Translations under genes and position numbers: made by a program
Notes under the pieces: generated by a model
What the model saw: the letters and a program-made list of their open reading frames with translations, nothing else
Databases searched by the model: none
What the model was told of the DNA's origin: nothing
In this document: positions 29,032 to 36,868 of the stretch, piece by piece
How positions within the stretch are numbered: the stretch's first letter is position 1
Layout: every line of letters begins with the position of its first letter
Assembly: GCF_013408825.1 (NCBI RefSeq)
Contig: NZ_JACCBZ010000009.1
Span: 119,153 to 183,152 of the forward strand
DNA: 64,000 nt
Source: Mucilaginibacter tundrae
GTDB taxonomy: Bacteria > Bacteroidota > Bacteroidia > Sphingobacteriales > Sphingobacteriaceae
Direction of reading: 5' to 3'

Positions 29032-29723
29032 TAGAAAAAACACTCAAAACCACCTCCGGAAAACTCCGCGTCAGTATTCCCACACAACTAAATGAAGTTA
29101 CGCTAGGGCAAATGATGGATCTGCAACAAACATCCGATCTTAACGATATAGATGCCATCAGCATCCTATCCGGCATTCCGGTCGATCAACTAAAAACAGT
29201 TCTGGATTTTAACGATTTCCTGCTATTTGGCAATGTTGTGCAATCGCTTTCCCATCAAATCGCGCAGTTGTATAATAGCGATATAATACCCGATCTAATT
29301 AATTTCCCGACAAACAAAATCACGGTAAAGGTTATGAAAAATCTATCGATAGAGCCTGTGGGTGCATTCATGGCCTCTCGAGAGATCATTGCCGACGAGA
29401 TAAGCGAATGTATCAAAACTTATGGTGAAGAAAATTGGCAGGATTATTTCAACCCATCGTTAAAAGCATGCTGCCAGCTACTCGCTCACTATTTTTATTG
29501 TAAAGCAACCGGCAAGCCCTACAACGAATATGAAGCCGAAGAATTTACCGCCGAAATAAAAAAGCTTAGGGTAATGGAGGCACTGCCCATCGCCAAACAT
29601 TTTTTTATCTGTTATCCAAACTTATCGAAACAGAAAATAAGCTTTTGGCAGCGCCTGCGACGGTTATGGAAAAAAAAGCCGGCATCCGCGCATTCGAAAA
29701 ATTTAAATACATCAACACTATAA
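29028..29723 (+). CDS. probable tail-assembly chaperone, short product (231 aa)
   Basis: Not recognised by a strong motif. It begins with KLRVSIPTQLNEVTLGQMMDLQQ, the style of small phage tail-assembly chaperones, and is helical throughout. Overlapping its 3' end in the -1 frame is a 73-residue frame without its own convincing start, and the slippery heptamer A AAA AAG lies in frame at 29,672-29,678. This is the arrangement of the G/GT proteins of siphophages. Odd feature: it follows the terminase rather than preceding the tape-measure gene. Confidence 0.65.
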   Translation: MIEKTLKTTSGKLRVSIPTQLNEVTLGQMMDLQQTSDLNDIDAISILSGIPVDQLKTVLDFNDFLLFGNVVQSLSHQIAQLYNSDIIPDLINFPTNKITVKVMKNLSIEPVGAFMASREIIADEISECIKTYGEENWQDYFNPSLKACCQLLAHYFYCKATGKPYNEYEAEEFTAEIKKLRVMEALPIAKHFFICYPNLSKQKISFWQRLRRLWKKKPASAHSKNLNTSTL

Positions 29724-29866
29724 ACTCTCTCGCCGCTGGTGATATTACCAAGTGGAACGTTATTTTAAATATGCCCTACGAACGCATACTAACCAAACTA
29801 CTACTAAACAAAACCGAGGCCGAATACCAAAAACGATACTCAGAATTGATCCAGGCACAAAGATAA
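29645..29866 (+). CDS. frameshift extension of the tail-assembly chaperone (GT-like)
   Basis: This frame is in the -1 register relative to the 231-residue gene. After slippage at 29,672-29,678 the product would read WKKK then AGIRAFEKFKYINTINSL and end KRYSELIQAQR, giving about 280 residues in total from 29,028. The extension has good coding character (KWNVILNMPYERILTKLLL). Its own ATG candidates have no visible ribosome site, which favours a transframe product. Confidence 0.6.
   Translation: MAAPATVMEKKAGIRAFEKFKYINTINSLAAGDITKWNVILNMPYERILTKLLLNKTEAEYQKRYSELIQAQR
29670..29678 (+). promoter_or_regulatory. -1 ribosomal slippery site
   Basis: Eight A (29,670-29,677) then G. In the zero frame the codons are AAA AAA AAG, which gives the classical heptamer A AAA AAG at 29,672-29,678, as used by dnaX of E. 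coli. Confidence 0.6.
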
Positions 29867-30248
29867 ACACTTTCTTCTTGAGCCGCCTAAGGGGCATGTT
29901 CTCCAGGGCGTTTCCGCTAGCCAGCGGGCAGGCTTTCCACTCATACGCCGCGGGGCATTAACCACAAAGGCCGGTATCCGTTCCAATCCCTAACGCAAGA
30001 AAGAATAAGAGGAAAGAATCAAAGAACATGCAAAAGCACAATCCATCGTTCACCGCCAAAAATCGGCATCATCTGGCTCGGCAACCACAGACCCAACTCT
30101 AAGCACCGCCATTAACAGAGTCAGGCGCATCCGGAAGTTTTTCTTTGGTTACTTTCTTTTTGACGGTCAAAAAGAAAGTAACGTATAGCGCAGCGATACC
30201 ATAAGCAAGCTATAAAACTATGAAAGGCACAACTAAACATTTTAATTC
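29867..30248. other. gene-free gap with GC-rich repeat-like DNA
   Basis: The first part (about 29,885-30,000) is GC-rich, with pieces such as GGGCGTTTCCGC and GCGGGCAGGCTTTCC, and resembles a REP-like intergenic element. The second part is copy 1 of the 170-bp dispersed repeat. No gene supported. Confidence 0.5.
30031..30200 (+). repeat. 170-bp dispersed intergenic repeat, copy 1
   Basis: Shared core: AATCGGCATC, CTGGCTCGG, AGTCAGGCGCA, then a long hairpin with arms GTTACTTTCTTTTTGAC and GTCAAAAAGAAAGTAAC around 30,149-30,182, then TAGCGCAGCGATACC. Same orientation as the flanking plus-strand genes. Confidence 0.75.
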
Positions 30249-30695
30249 ATGATCCGCAACCAAATCCAATCCATAACCCAAACCCTAACCACTACGCCCA
30301 CATTCATCTACGGCACTGCCAACGAGCTCAACTTATTAGCCGATGACACAAGCTTCCCTGTAGTATTCATGTATCCATTACAACCCGTAGAAGTATCCCC
30401 GCAAATAAACGGCTCGGTCGACAACACTTTTTCTGTATATCTCGAATTCCTCTACCAAACCGAATTCGACCAATACACCTCAAACAATGAAACCTACGTA
30501 AACCAAGCCCTGCAAATGGCCAATGAGTTCATCGTAAAAGCATCAAAATACCGCGAGGGCGAGGGTCGCTACTTCAAAATCAAAGCCGGCGACAAAGCTA
30601 AATGCCTCCCTGTCTACAATAAATTCGATGTCAACACCACTGGTGTAAGCTTAACTATCACTTTGGCAACGATGTATTATCCGATAATCACATAA
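30249..30695 (+). CDS. phage tail/neck protein candidate, 148 aa
   Basis: No firm family. The protein begins MIRNQIQSITQTLTTTPTFIYG and contains SFPVVFMYPLQPVEVSPQI and VYLEFLYQTEFDQYTSN, resembling small tail-terminator or tail-completion proteins of Bacteroidota phages. It lies between two copies of the dispersed repeat, after the terminase/tail-chaperone unit. Coding is convincing; role is inferred from position and size. Confidence 0.6.
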   Translation: MIRNQIQSITQTLTTTPTFIYGTANELNLLADDTSFPVVFMYPLQPVEVSPQINGSVDNTFSVYLEFLYQTEFDQYTSNNETYVNQALQMANEFIVKASKYREGEGRYFKIKAGDKAKCLPVYNKFDVNTTGVSLTITLATMYYPIIT

Positions 30696-30711
30696 GCTTG
30701 AAACATCAACC

Positions 30712-30877
30712 AATGCAAAGCGCGGCCCATCGTTCACCGCCAAAACCGGCATCGTCTGGCTCGGCTAGCACAGCCCTAACTAAAAGCCTTAACAGAGTCA
30801 GGCGCAGCCGGGAGTTTTTCTTGGTTAATTTCTTTTTGACGGCCAAAAAGAAAGTGACGCTTAGCGCAGCGATGCCA
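30712..30877 (+). repeat. 170-bp dispersed intergenic repeat, copy 2
   Basis: Contains ACCGGCATCGTCTGGCTCGG, AGTCAGGCGCAGCCGGG, the hairpin around TTTCTTTTTGACGGCC, and TTAGCGCAGCGATGCC. Same orientation as copy 1. Confidence 0.75.
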
Positions 30878-30954
30878 CAAACCAAACTAGCCAAAAGAAA
30901 GTGACACCTTAGCCGCCAACGATACCATAGAAAATTCTGCATCATACAAACAAT

Positions 30955-31380
30955 ATGAATCAACCCGAAATAACCCAATTCCTGGAAAGCGTCAAAACCG
31001 ACCTCATCAACTCCCTTCAAACCAAAAACATCACAAACGCTCAAAATATAACTATCACTACCAATGATGAAACCCAACAACTCCAAATCCCCTCCTACCT
31101 GCAAATTGTAGAAACCGGCCGCGGCCCAACATCAAAAAATGCCCAACCCGGCAACCCGCCCATGATTCAGCGCATACAGCAATGGTGCCAGGAAAAAGGT
31201 ATACCTGCCAAAGCCGCCTGGGCCATAAAAAAGAAGATCGACAAAATGGGTTATCCCGGTAAACCGGGGCTATTGACCGATCCGCTCAGCGATGACAACA
31301 TCAACGCGAAACTGGAACAAACCTTAGAACAAATGGCCGACAATATTTCCAATCAAATACTTAACGCTTTACCTATATGA
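30955..31380 (+). CDS. phage neck/tail-completion protein candidate, 141 aa
   Basis: A helical, charged protein, MNQPEITQFLESVKTDLINSL, with VETGRGPTSKNAQPG and WAIKKKIDKMGYPGKPG in the middle. This is reminiscent of HK97 gp10-like tail-completion proteins. The stop overlaps the ATG of the next gene (ATGA at 31,377), so translation is coupled to the tail gene that follows. Confidence 0.6.
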   Translation: MNQPEITQFLESVKTDLINSLQTKNITNAQNITITTNDETQQLQIPSYLQIVETGRGPTSKNAQPGNPPMIQRIQQWCQEKGIPAKAAWAIKKKIDKMGYPGKPGLLTDPLSDDNINAKLEQTLEQMADNISNQILNALPI

Positions 31381-33057
31381 GCATTCTAGCGCAAATAAAA
31401 ATAATCAATACCTCTGCCCTTGCCGGTACTGATCCTATCCATCCAGCCATTTATGGTACGGTCATCATCTCACTGACCGATCCCAACCGGTTCACCCACT
31501 AATGGTAATAACGTCGTTATCAATTATAACGAAACAACAAACGGAGTTACCACTGCAAAAACGGCAACCATCGCTGGCCAATCGCAAGTAATTTATGAAG
31601 GTATCATTACCTACCTCTTCGCAGGCATCACTAACTCATGGGTGGTAACTGGTCAAAGCACCTCGCCCGATGCCGCGCCGCCTGTTACTCAATGTGATTT
31701 GCAGATAAATTACATCAGCGTCACCAAACCCGAAAGTTCTCCTGGTGCGGCAGATGGACAGATCAGCGTTAACGCAACTTCAAGTTATTTACCGATTATG
31801 TATAGTTTGGATAATGTAAATTTCCAAACCAGCAATATTTTTGCCGGCTTGCACGGCGGTGCGTATACGGTTTATTGTACCGATGCCAATACTTTAGGCT
31901 GCCTTACATCCTCAACTGTTACCGTACCTATCACACAGAACCTTTTGGTATCCGATCCCTCGGTAACCGTCGGTACCAACACCAGCCGATGGAATGCCGC
32001 CTTCAATCCGATTGTATTTACTTACCAACGTAAAGACTTTGAAGTAACCAGTGTAATTGTTGATACAGCTACCGGCTACGCCAGAGTAAATGTGAACGCC
32101 GATCTGAGCGCCATCCAAGCGGCAATTACCGCAAACCAAAACGCTATAAGTACCGCCGCCTTAAATGGGGTTACCTTATTAAATTATCAAAATATTTATG
32201 TTTATCTAAATGCCGGAACCTATAATGGTGTTTACACCGTACTTTCTGCCGATGGCAGTTCAATAGTAATCAACACAGTCTATAACGGCACAAGTGTCGG
32301 GTTTATAAACATTAATACGTTAAGGCCGTATTACCAGATAGCTACCCATATCACTTATGTCGATCCGCTTACTAACATCATCAGCACTATTACTTCAATA
32401 AACCGCCCAAATAACCAGGGAATTGTTAAGGCCGATATTTCAAACTTTCTGCAAAGTTTGCTGCAAGCTAAGGATAGTAACGATTATACCCAGCTCAATT
32501 ATCGCGATACCAACCTATCAGCCAGTTATACTATCCAATATGCCGAGCAGTATGATGATTACCAAAACCCGGGCACTACTATAACATCACCATACATAGC
32601 TATCTCCGCCCCGTACTATGTAACCTATACCGCCCGTCAGATCCAATCAAAAAATGGTGGTAGCATGGCCGATTACATACCATTTCCTGCGCCATCAACC
32701 CCTGCAAAATGGATAACTGATTTTGCAGAACCCGCCTTCACAAACGGCTACCCATTTGACATGTCATTTATCTATTCGGAAACACTCGCCGGGCAGCAAT
32801 TATACTATAACATTATTCTGCAGGATATCAACCGCAATCCTTTACCCGGCAGCAATGAAACCTCCTACCTGCTGAATGATGATGGTTCATGGCTCTTAAA
32901 CCAGGACGCATCGAAACTCATTATCGCCGCCCAAAACCTGGTAACCACGCCAATCACCGCGCAAACCGGGTTAAACCGCGTTAACATTCATCTTGATCTG
33001 CCGTTAAATGTTTATTATTTCACTATCTCGCTATATTATAATGATGCAAATGGCAAC
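31377..33057 (+). pseudogene. large phage tail protein, frameshifted near 31,497 and cut by inversion at its 3' end
   Basis: The gene starts at ATG 31,377 (MSILAQIKIINTSALAGTDP) but meets TAA at 31,500. From 31,498 the reading continues naturally in the next frame (TNGNNVVINYNETTNG), so one extra C in the CCC run at 31,495-31,497 explains the break. The remaining frame (ATG at 31,642) is beta-rich and runs to NDANGNE near 33,057. After this the sequence is the reverse complement of the capsid gene, so residues up to the apparent stop at 33,159 are foreign. Its missing C-terminus is the minus-strand fragment 42,753-43,202. Confidence 0.75.
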
Positions 33058-33336
33058 GAGTTTGTCCCATTGTTCCTGTTTCATAAATTCGTAAACTACC
33101 GGGTCCAGGTAGCTTTCGTTTTGAAGGGCGGTTGTGCCCTGATCGGCAAATATGCCTGATGGATCCTGGAGCACTACGTCGTCATCAACATCAAGTATTA
33201 CCTTGCGTGATTTTACGTCGTTAATAACTGTTAGCAGGCCTCGTTTAACGGAGTCGGCTTCCAGCAGTGTGCTGGCCATAAACCCGGCCAGCTCTTCGCC
33301 GGCATAGGTGTTGTTTGTAAATGTAAATTGAGCCAT
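33031..33336 (-). CDS. major capsid protein, N-terminal fragment
   Basis: The ORF begins MAQFTFTNNTYAGEELAGFM and continues DVDDDVVLQDPSGIFADQG to EFMKQEQWDKL, then runs out into seven non-homologous residues (VAICIIII) and a stop at 33,031. The natural continuation, IQSWEAQSLQPGDFMDYEG, lies at 43,203 on the opposite strand. The piece stands downstream of the protease-scaffold gene, the canonical place for a capsid gene. As the DNA stands it can only give a truncated product. Confidence 0.8.
   Translation of the reverse strand: MAQFTFTNNTYAGEELAGFMASTLLEADSVKRGLLTVINDVKSRKVILDVDDDVVLQDPSGIFADQGTTALQNESYLDPVVYEFMKQEQWDKLVAICIIII
33045..33068. other. left breakpoint of the 10.15-kb inversion
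   Basis: To the left, plus-strand tail gene (NDANGN). To the right, minus-strand capsid gene (WDKL). The switch falls within a few bases of 33,055. Sequence TTTGTCCCATT here and TTGTATCCCGTT on the minus strand at the right breakpoint share an imperfect 9-10 bp similarity. Confidence 0.75.
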
Positions 33337-33360
33337 TTATTTTGAATTGGTTTATTTTAT

Positions 33361-33431
33361 TTAGTGATTGAGTGAGTTACTGAATGAGTGATGAGATTAA
33401 TCACTCATTCGCTAAATCACTAATTATTTAG
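33361..33431. repeat. inverted octamer-repeat array between capsid fragment and protease gene
   Basis: Units AGTGATTG, AGTGAGTT, ACTGAATG, AGTGATGA in the left arm. The right arm on the other strand reads AGTGATTT, AGCGAATG, AGTGATT. It is the 8-nt variant of the heptamer arrays elsewhere. Confidence 0.6.
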
Positions 33432-34662
33432 ATATTGCTTTTTTTACTGCGTTTTTTGCTAGGGTGCTAGTAGGGGCAAAGAAGGGTGTTTGTTCGGTTT
33501 TAGCTTTGTTGCTACGTTTGGAACCTTCGGGAGTGAAGTTGGAACGGATCTCGTTCTTTACTTCTTCGCGCGTTTTGCTGAGGCGATCATTGGCGGTTTT
33601 AAGGGCGGCCTGGGCTTCGGTCAACAAAGCATTTTGGGCATGCAGTTTTGCTTTGATGGACTGGATCTTGTTTTGAACGTCGCCGGGTTTTGCTTTTTTG
33701 AATTTGTCGGATGGGGCATCATCGTCATCGTCCTGAAATGTGTCAGGATCGGGATCAGCATCCGGGTCGGATAGGGGCGGAGTGACTTGCTGTACCGTAC
33801 CGCCTTTAACCGCAATTTTACTTCCGCTTGCAGTGGTGTAAGTGTCGGCTGGGGCGGGTGTAGTCATGTCGGCGTCCTGGTAAACTTCGGTGCCTTCGTC
33901 CATTTGGCCGGCGTGGTGCAGGGTGCCTTTGTAGGTAATGGTTTGTTTGTTCACTACTTTTTTAAAGTAGTTCATAATCTTATCCAAAACCGATGAGGTT
34001 TTTTCGATAAGTTCTCTGTTCTCCATGTTCATGTTGTTTTTACTGTGTTTATTATTGTTGTTTAAGAGCTTGTTGATGCAACGCTGGTAAACCGCCGGGG
34101 CGGCGCTGGTATAGTTTTTAATAAGGGCGCTGTTGGTGATCTCGGTGCTATAATCTTCGATGGCATCGATAAAGCCAAGGTCGAGTGCCTGATCGGCGGA
34201 TAACCAGGTGACGGAGTTGATTAGACTGTTGATGGTAACTCCGTCCAACCCGGTTTTATCCATGTAGATCTGCGCCAGGCGCTGTTGTACTACATTGAGC
34301 ATTTGCACATCTTTAAGCAGCTCATCAGCATTTCCTCCTGAGCCTACCATTGGTTTATGGATCATGAGGAGCGCGTATTTGCTCATGACCACACTATGGC
34401 CGCCCATTGCGACGATAGAAGCGGCAGAGGCAGCCAGCGCATCGATGTAGGTTATTACGTTGCCGGTGTATTTTTTTAGCAAATCGTAAATGGCTATGGC
34501 ATCAAAAGCGCTGCCACCAACAGAGCTTATGTGCACTTCTACATCCTGGCCGTTTGCTGCCTCTAGTTGCCACTGGATATATGATGATGACAGGCTGCCG
34601 GAACCTATGCAATCAGTATCGGTATCGTATAAGTAGATTTTGTAGGGTATGTTTTGGTTCAT
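33424..34662 (-). CDS. ClpP-like prohead protease fused to scaffold
   Basis: About 412 residues from ATG 34,662 (MNQNIPYKIYLYD); upstream in-frame ATGs fall in a repeat and a palindrome. Residues 1-165 form a ClpP-fold protease: SSVGGSAFDAIAIYDLL oxyanion loop, Ser82 in AASIVAMGG, His102 in LLMIHKPMVG. Residues 230-412 are acidic and then coiled-coil (DPDADPDPDTFQDDDDD, then KIQSIKAKLHAQNALLTEAQ), the scaffold part cleaved during head maturation. It lies immediately upstream of the capsid gene fragment on the same strand, a typical head-gene order. Confidence 0.85.
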   Translation of the reverse strand: MNQNIPYKIYLYDTDTDCIGSGSLSSSYIQWQLEAANGQDVEVHISSVGGSAFDAIAIYDLLKKYTGNVITYIDALAASAASIVAMGGHSVVMSKYALLMIHKPMVGSGGNADELLKDVQMLNVVQQRLAQIYMDKTGLDGVTINSLINSVTWLSADQALDLGFIDAIEDYSTEITNSALIKNYTSAAPAVYQRCINKLLNNNNKHSKNNMNMENRELIEKTSSVLDKIMNYFKKVVNKQTITYKGTLHHAGQMDEGTEVYQDADMTTPAPADTYTTASGSKIAVKGGTVQQVTPPLSDPDADPDPDTFQDDDDDAPSDKFKKAKPGDVQNKIQSIKAKLHAQNALLTEAQAALKTANDRLSKTREEVKNEIRSNFTPEGSKRSNKAKTEQTPFFAPTSTLAKNAVKKAISK

Positions 34663-34743
34663 GGTTAATAGTTGATGGCTCATGGTTGATTGTCCATGGT
34701 GATTTTTTTTGTCAGATTTGACTGCTATCTTTCGATGGCATAA

Positions 34744-34759
34744 TATGCCGATTGGCATA
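34744..34759. promoter_or_regulatory. TATGCC-N4-GGCATA palindrome (copy 3 of 4)
   Basis: TATGCCGATTGGCATA, identical to the copy at 4,941, in the 5' region of the protease-scaffold gene on the minus strand. It directly abuts the first of three 55-bp repeats. Confidence 0.5.
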
Positions 34760-34814
34760 ATTCAAAGGTCGGCATTAGTTTTTGATTTAGTGCTGACACT
34801 GTTTTGTCAGTAGT
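34760..34814. repeat. 55-bp repeat with CTGACA palindrome, copy A
   Basis: Starts ATTCAAAGGTCGG and ends with CTGACA-N6-TGTCAG (34,793-34,810) and TAGT. Confidence 0.75.
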
Positions 34815-34870
34815 ATTGTTTTTTTGATTTCACCGATTTGGTTGTGATTTCACCAATGGTGGTTTGCTTT

Positions 34871-34925
34871 ATTCAAAGATCGGGGTTATATTTCGAATTA
34901 GTGCTGACAGTGTTTTGTCAGTAGT
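34871..34925. repeat. 55-bp repeat with CTGACA palindrome, copy B
   Basis: Starts ATTCAAAGATCGG and ends with the CTGACA...TGTCAG palindrome (34,904-34,921), 111 bp from the palindrome of copy A. Confidence 0.75.
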
Positions 34926-34969
34926 CCCGCTCTAAATCTCCCCCAATATTGGAGACTTGGATTTGATAC

Positions 34970-35024
34970 ATTCAAATATCGGGATAAGGTTTTAATAAAG
35001 TGCTGACACTGTTTTGTCAGCACT
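34970..35024. repeat. 55-bp repeat with perfect 10-bp palindrome, copy C
   Basis: Starts ATTCAAATATCGG. Here the palindrome is extended to AGTGCTGACA (34,999-35,008), 6-nt centre, TGTCAGCACT (35,015-35,024). This looks like the best or ancestral form of the site. Confidence 0.78.
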
Positions 35025-35234
35025 TATCTTTTTGCGTTAGGGGGTGAAGCGGATACCGGCCAATCGACGGGGCTAAGTGCGGGCCGTGGCTAAGGCTTGT
35101 GTAGTATGAGCAAAAAACCCTAGCCGAAGGCAACGCCCATGGTTAGTGATTTGTGATTAGTTGATTAGAGGTTAGTTGAATAATCGAAATCAAATAAAAG
35201 CATCTTTGCCCTCTCAAACGGGGAGCTTTTAGTT

Positions 35235-36326
35235 TTAATTTATCGGCTTCAAAATTCTGCTCCAGCGTACTTTGTTGAATAGTCCTTTGTTTGGATCGGT
35301 GCTGAACCAGGTGATCATGGCTTTGCCGATGATGTGGTCCTCGGGTACATAGCCCCAGAAACGTGAATCCAGGGAATCGTGGCGATTGTCGCCCATCATC
35401 CAGTAGTAGTTCATTTTGAAAGTGTAGCTGTCAGCTTTTTGGCCGTTGAGCGTGTAATCGTTTCCTGATTTGCCTAAGCGGTTGCCTTCGTACTTTTCAA
35501 TAGCAGTGCTATATAGGGCAACTGTTGAATCGGTTAGTTTGATGGTCATGCCTTTTTTAGGCAAGGTTAGCGGGCCAAAGTTGTCGATATTCCATTTGAA
35601 TTTTGGATTGCTTGGGAATACTTCTGCATCGTACTGGCCTGCTGGTGCCACAACCGGGGTTATGCTCTTTATGTTTGAATAACTTTTTAAAGCCGCCAGA
35701 TTATCAACAGGGATGATCATTTCGTAGGTATTGGCCGCCGACTGGTTTACGATCGTGATGTTCAAGTCCTGAAATATCTGTGGGTTCATATCCGCGCCAT
35801 CGGTAACTACGGTATATGATGTTTGTGCTTTTGGGGCATTAGGAACTATTTTACCATTTATATAAACCTGCGCGTTAACAATGGTTAATACATCGCCCGG
35901 GATAGCAATGCAACGTTTGATTAAGGTTGTTTGCTGATCTATCGGGGTGCCTGTTTCTGATGGCTTGTTAAATACTACAATATCACCATTTTTTACTGTT
36001 GTTAAGCCGGGTAAACGGAAATATGGTAATTGTACACCGCTCCAATAAGTTTTGGCGCCGTACATTTCGGGTTCGGTAAAGGGTATAGAAAACAGCGTTA
36101 TTGGCATACGTGCGCCATAGCTAAACTTGCTTACGAAAAGATAGTCGCCTGTTAGTTCGGTGCCTTCCATTGATCCTGAGGGGATTGCATACGCAGAAAA
36201 CAATAAACCACGGATAATAGTAGCAGCTATAAAGGCGAAAATTAAGGCATCAATCCACTCGCGTGTTTTTGATTTTTTAACCGTTGGCGTAGTTTTTTTG
36301 TTTTTTGAGAAGAATTTCCAATTCAT
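35235..36326 (-). CDS. lepB: signal peptidase I
   Basis: A 363-residue membrane protease that removes signal peptides at the periplasmic face. N-terminal membrane segment about residues 27-47. The Ser-Lys dyad is complete: Ser52 in IPSGSMEGTEL and Lys137 in TLIKRCIAIPGD. Box E MMGDNRHDSLDSRFWGYVP follows near residue 318. Length matches the enlarged Bacteroidota LepB. It is a cellular housekeeping type, yet it lies inside the phage late region between the tape-measure block and the head protease, within the inverted segment. This could be a cargo gene or evidence that host DNA was swept into the rearranged block. Confidence 0.93.
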   Translation of the reverse strand: MNWKFFSKNKKTTPTVKKSKTREWIDALIFAFIAATIIRGLLFSAYAIPSGSMEGTELTGDYLFVSKFSYGARMPITLFSIPFTEPEMYGAKTYWSGVQLPYFRLPGLTTVKNGDIVVFNKPSETGTPIDQQTTLIKRCIAIPGDVLTIVNAQVYINGKIVPNAPKAQTSYTVVTDGADMNPQIFQDLNITIVNQSAANTYEMIIPVDNLAALKSYSNIKSITPVVAPAGQYDAEVFPSNPKFKWNIDNFGPLTLPKKGMTIKLTDSTVALYSTAIEKYEGNRLGKSGNDYTLNGQKADSYTFKMNYYWMMGDNRHDSLDSRFWGYVPEDHIIGKAMITWFSTDPNKGLFNKVRWSRILKPIN

Positions 36327-36386
36327 GATAAAACAAGTTTATCACTTTAGATTGAAACAGGCAAATGTTGTTACAAAATAATCCTG

Positions 36387-36620
36387 TTAATTATCTTCAA
36401 AGCTATTTAAAGCACGCCAAATTGTGCGTTCATCTTTCTTGAATTTCACTTCGGCTTCCAGTACTGCCTGGCGTTTGCTGAGGTTACGGGTTTTGATTTG
36501 GGCCTGGATCCAAAGATAGATTTCGCGGTAAATGAAGACTTTTGTGGTAATGAAGCCGGCTTTGTACATAGCTGAGAATGTGCCTTCATCGAAGAGAGAA
36601 TTTGCTGTGGTTATATTCAT
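36387..36620 (-). CDS. small helix-turn-helix-like phage protein, 77 aa
   Basis: The C-terminal half, KRQAVLEAEVKFKKDERTIWRALNSFE, has the spacing of a helix-turn-helix in which DERTIWRAL would be the recognition helix. The N-terminal half resembles MFDEGTF-type phage small proteins. It lies between the tape-measure gene and lepB on the minus strand. Role unknown; transcriptional control of late genes is possible. Confidence 0.55.
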   Translation of the reverse strand: MNITTANSLFDEGTFSAMYKAGFITTKVFIYREIYLWIQAQIKTRNLSKRQAVLEAEVKFKKDERTIWRALNSFEDN

Positions 36621-36645
36621 TTTGTTTATGTCGTATAGATCTGTT

Positions 36646-36813
36646 GGTATCGCTGGCCGCTAAGGCGTCACTTTTCTTTGTCACTAAAGAAAAGTAACCA
36701 AAAGAAAGTGCCGGCTGCGCCTGCTTCTATGAATGTTAGTGCTTGAACTTGGGTTTGTGTTACCCGAACCAGCCGATGCCGGTTTTTGGGGTGTACCTTG
36801 GCTTGTGCTTTTA
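36646..36813 (-). repeat. 170-bp dispersed intergenic repeat, copy 3 (reverse)
   Basis: Reverse orientation. On the minus strand it reads AACCGGCATCGGCTGGTTCGG, GCAGGCGCAGCCGG, the TTACTTTTCTTT hairpin, then TTAGCGGCCAGCGATACC. Orientation follows the inverted block. Confidence 0.75.
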
Positions 36814-36868
36814 GTATCTTATTTACCTTTTGGCAATCTTGCTACTTGATACTAATTACTTACTACTA

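Larger units (their letters stand above)
34759..35234. other. 476-bp regulatory gap between lepB-like and protease-scaffold genes
   Basis: Holds the three 55-bp repeats, a GC-rich stretch near 35,040-35,130 (GGATACCGGCC, GTGCGGGCCGTGG), and degenerate 7-nt repeats near 35,140-35,185 (TTAGTGA, TTTGTGA, TTAGTTG). No gene supported. Confidence 0.55.

Noticed and set aside
29752..29961. ORF of 69 aa after the tail chaperone extension
   Set aside because: Shares the region with the frameshift extension in another frame and runs into GC-rich repeat DNA.
30698..31104. ORFs of 68 and 132 aa around the dispersed repeat copy
   Set aside because: They run through the repeat hairpin and overlap the start of the real gene at 30,955.
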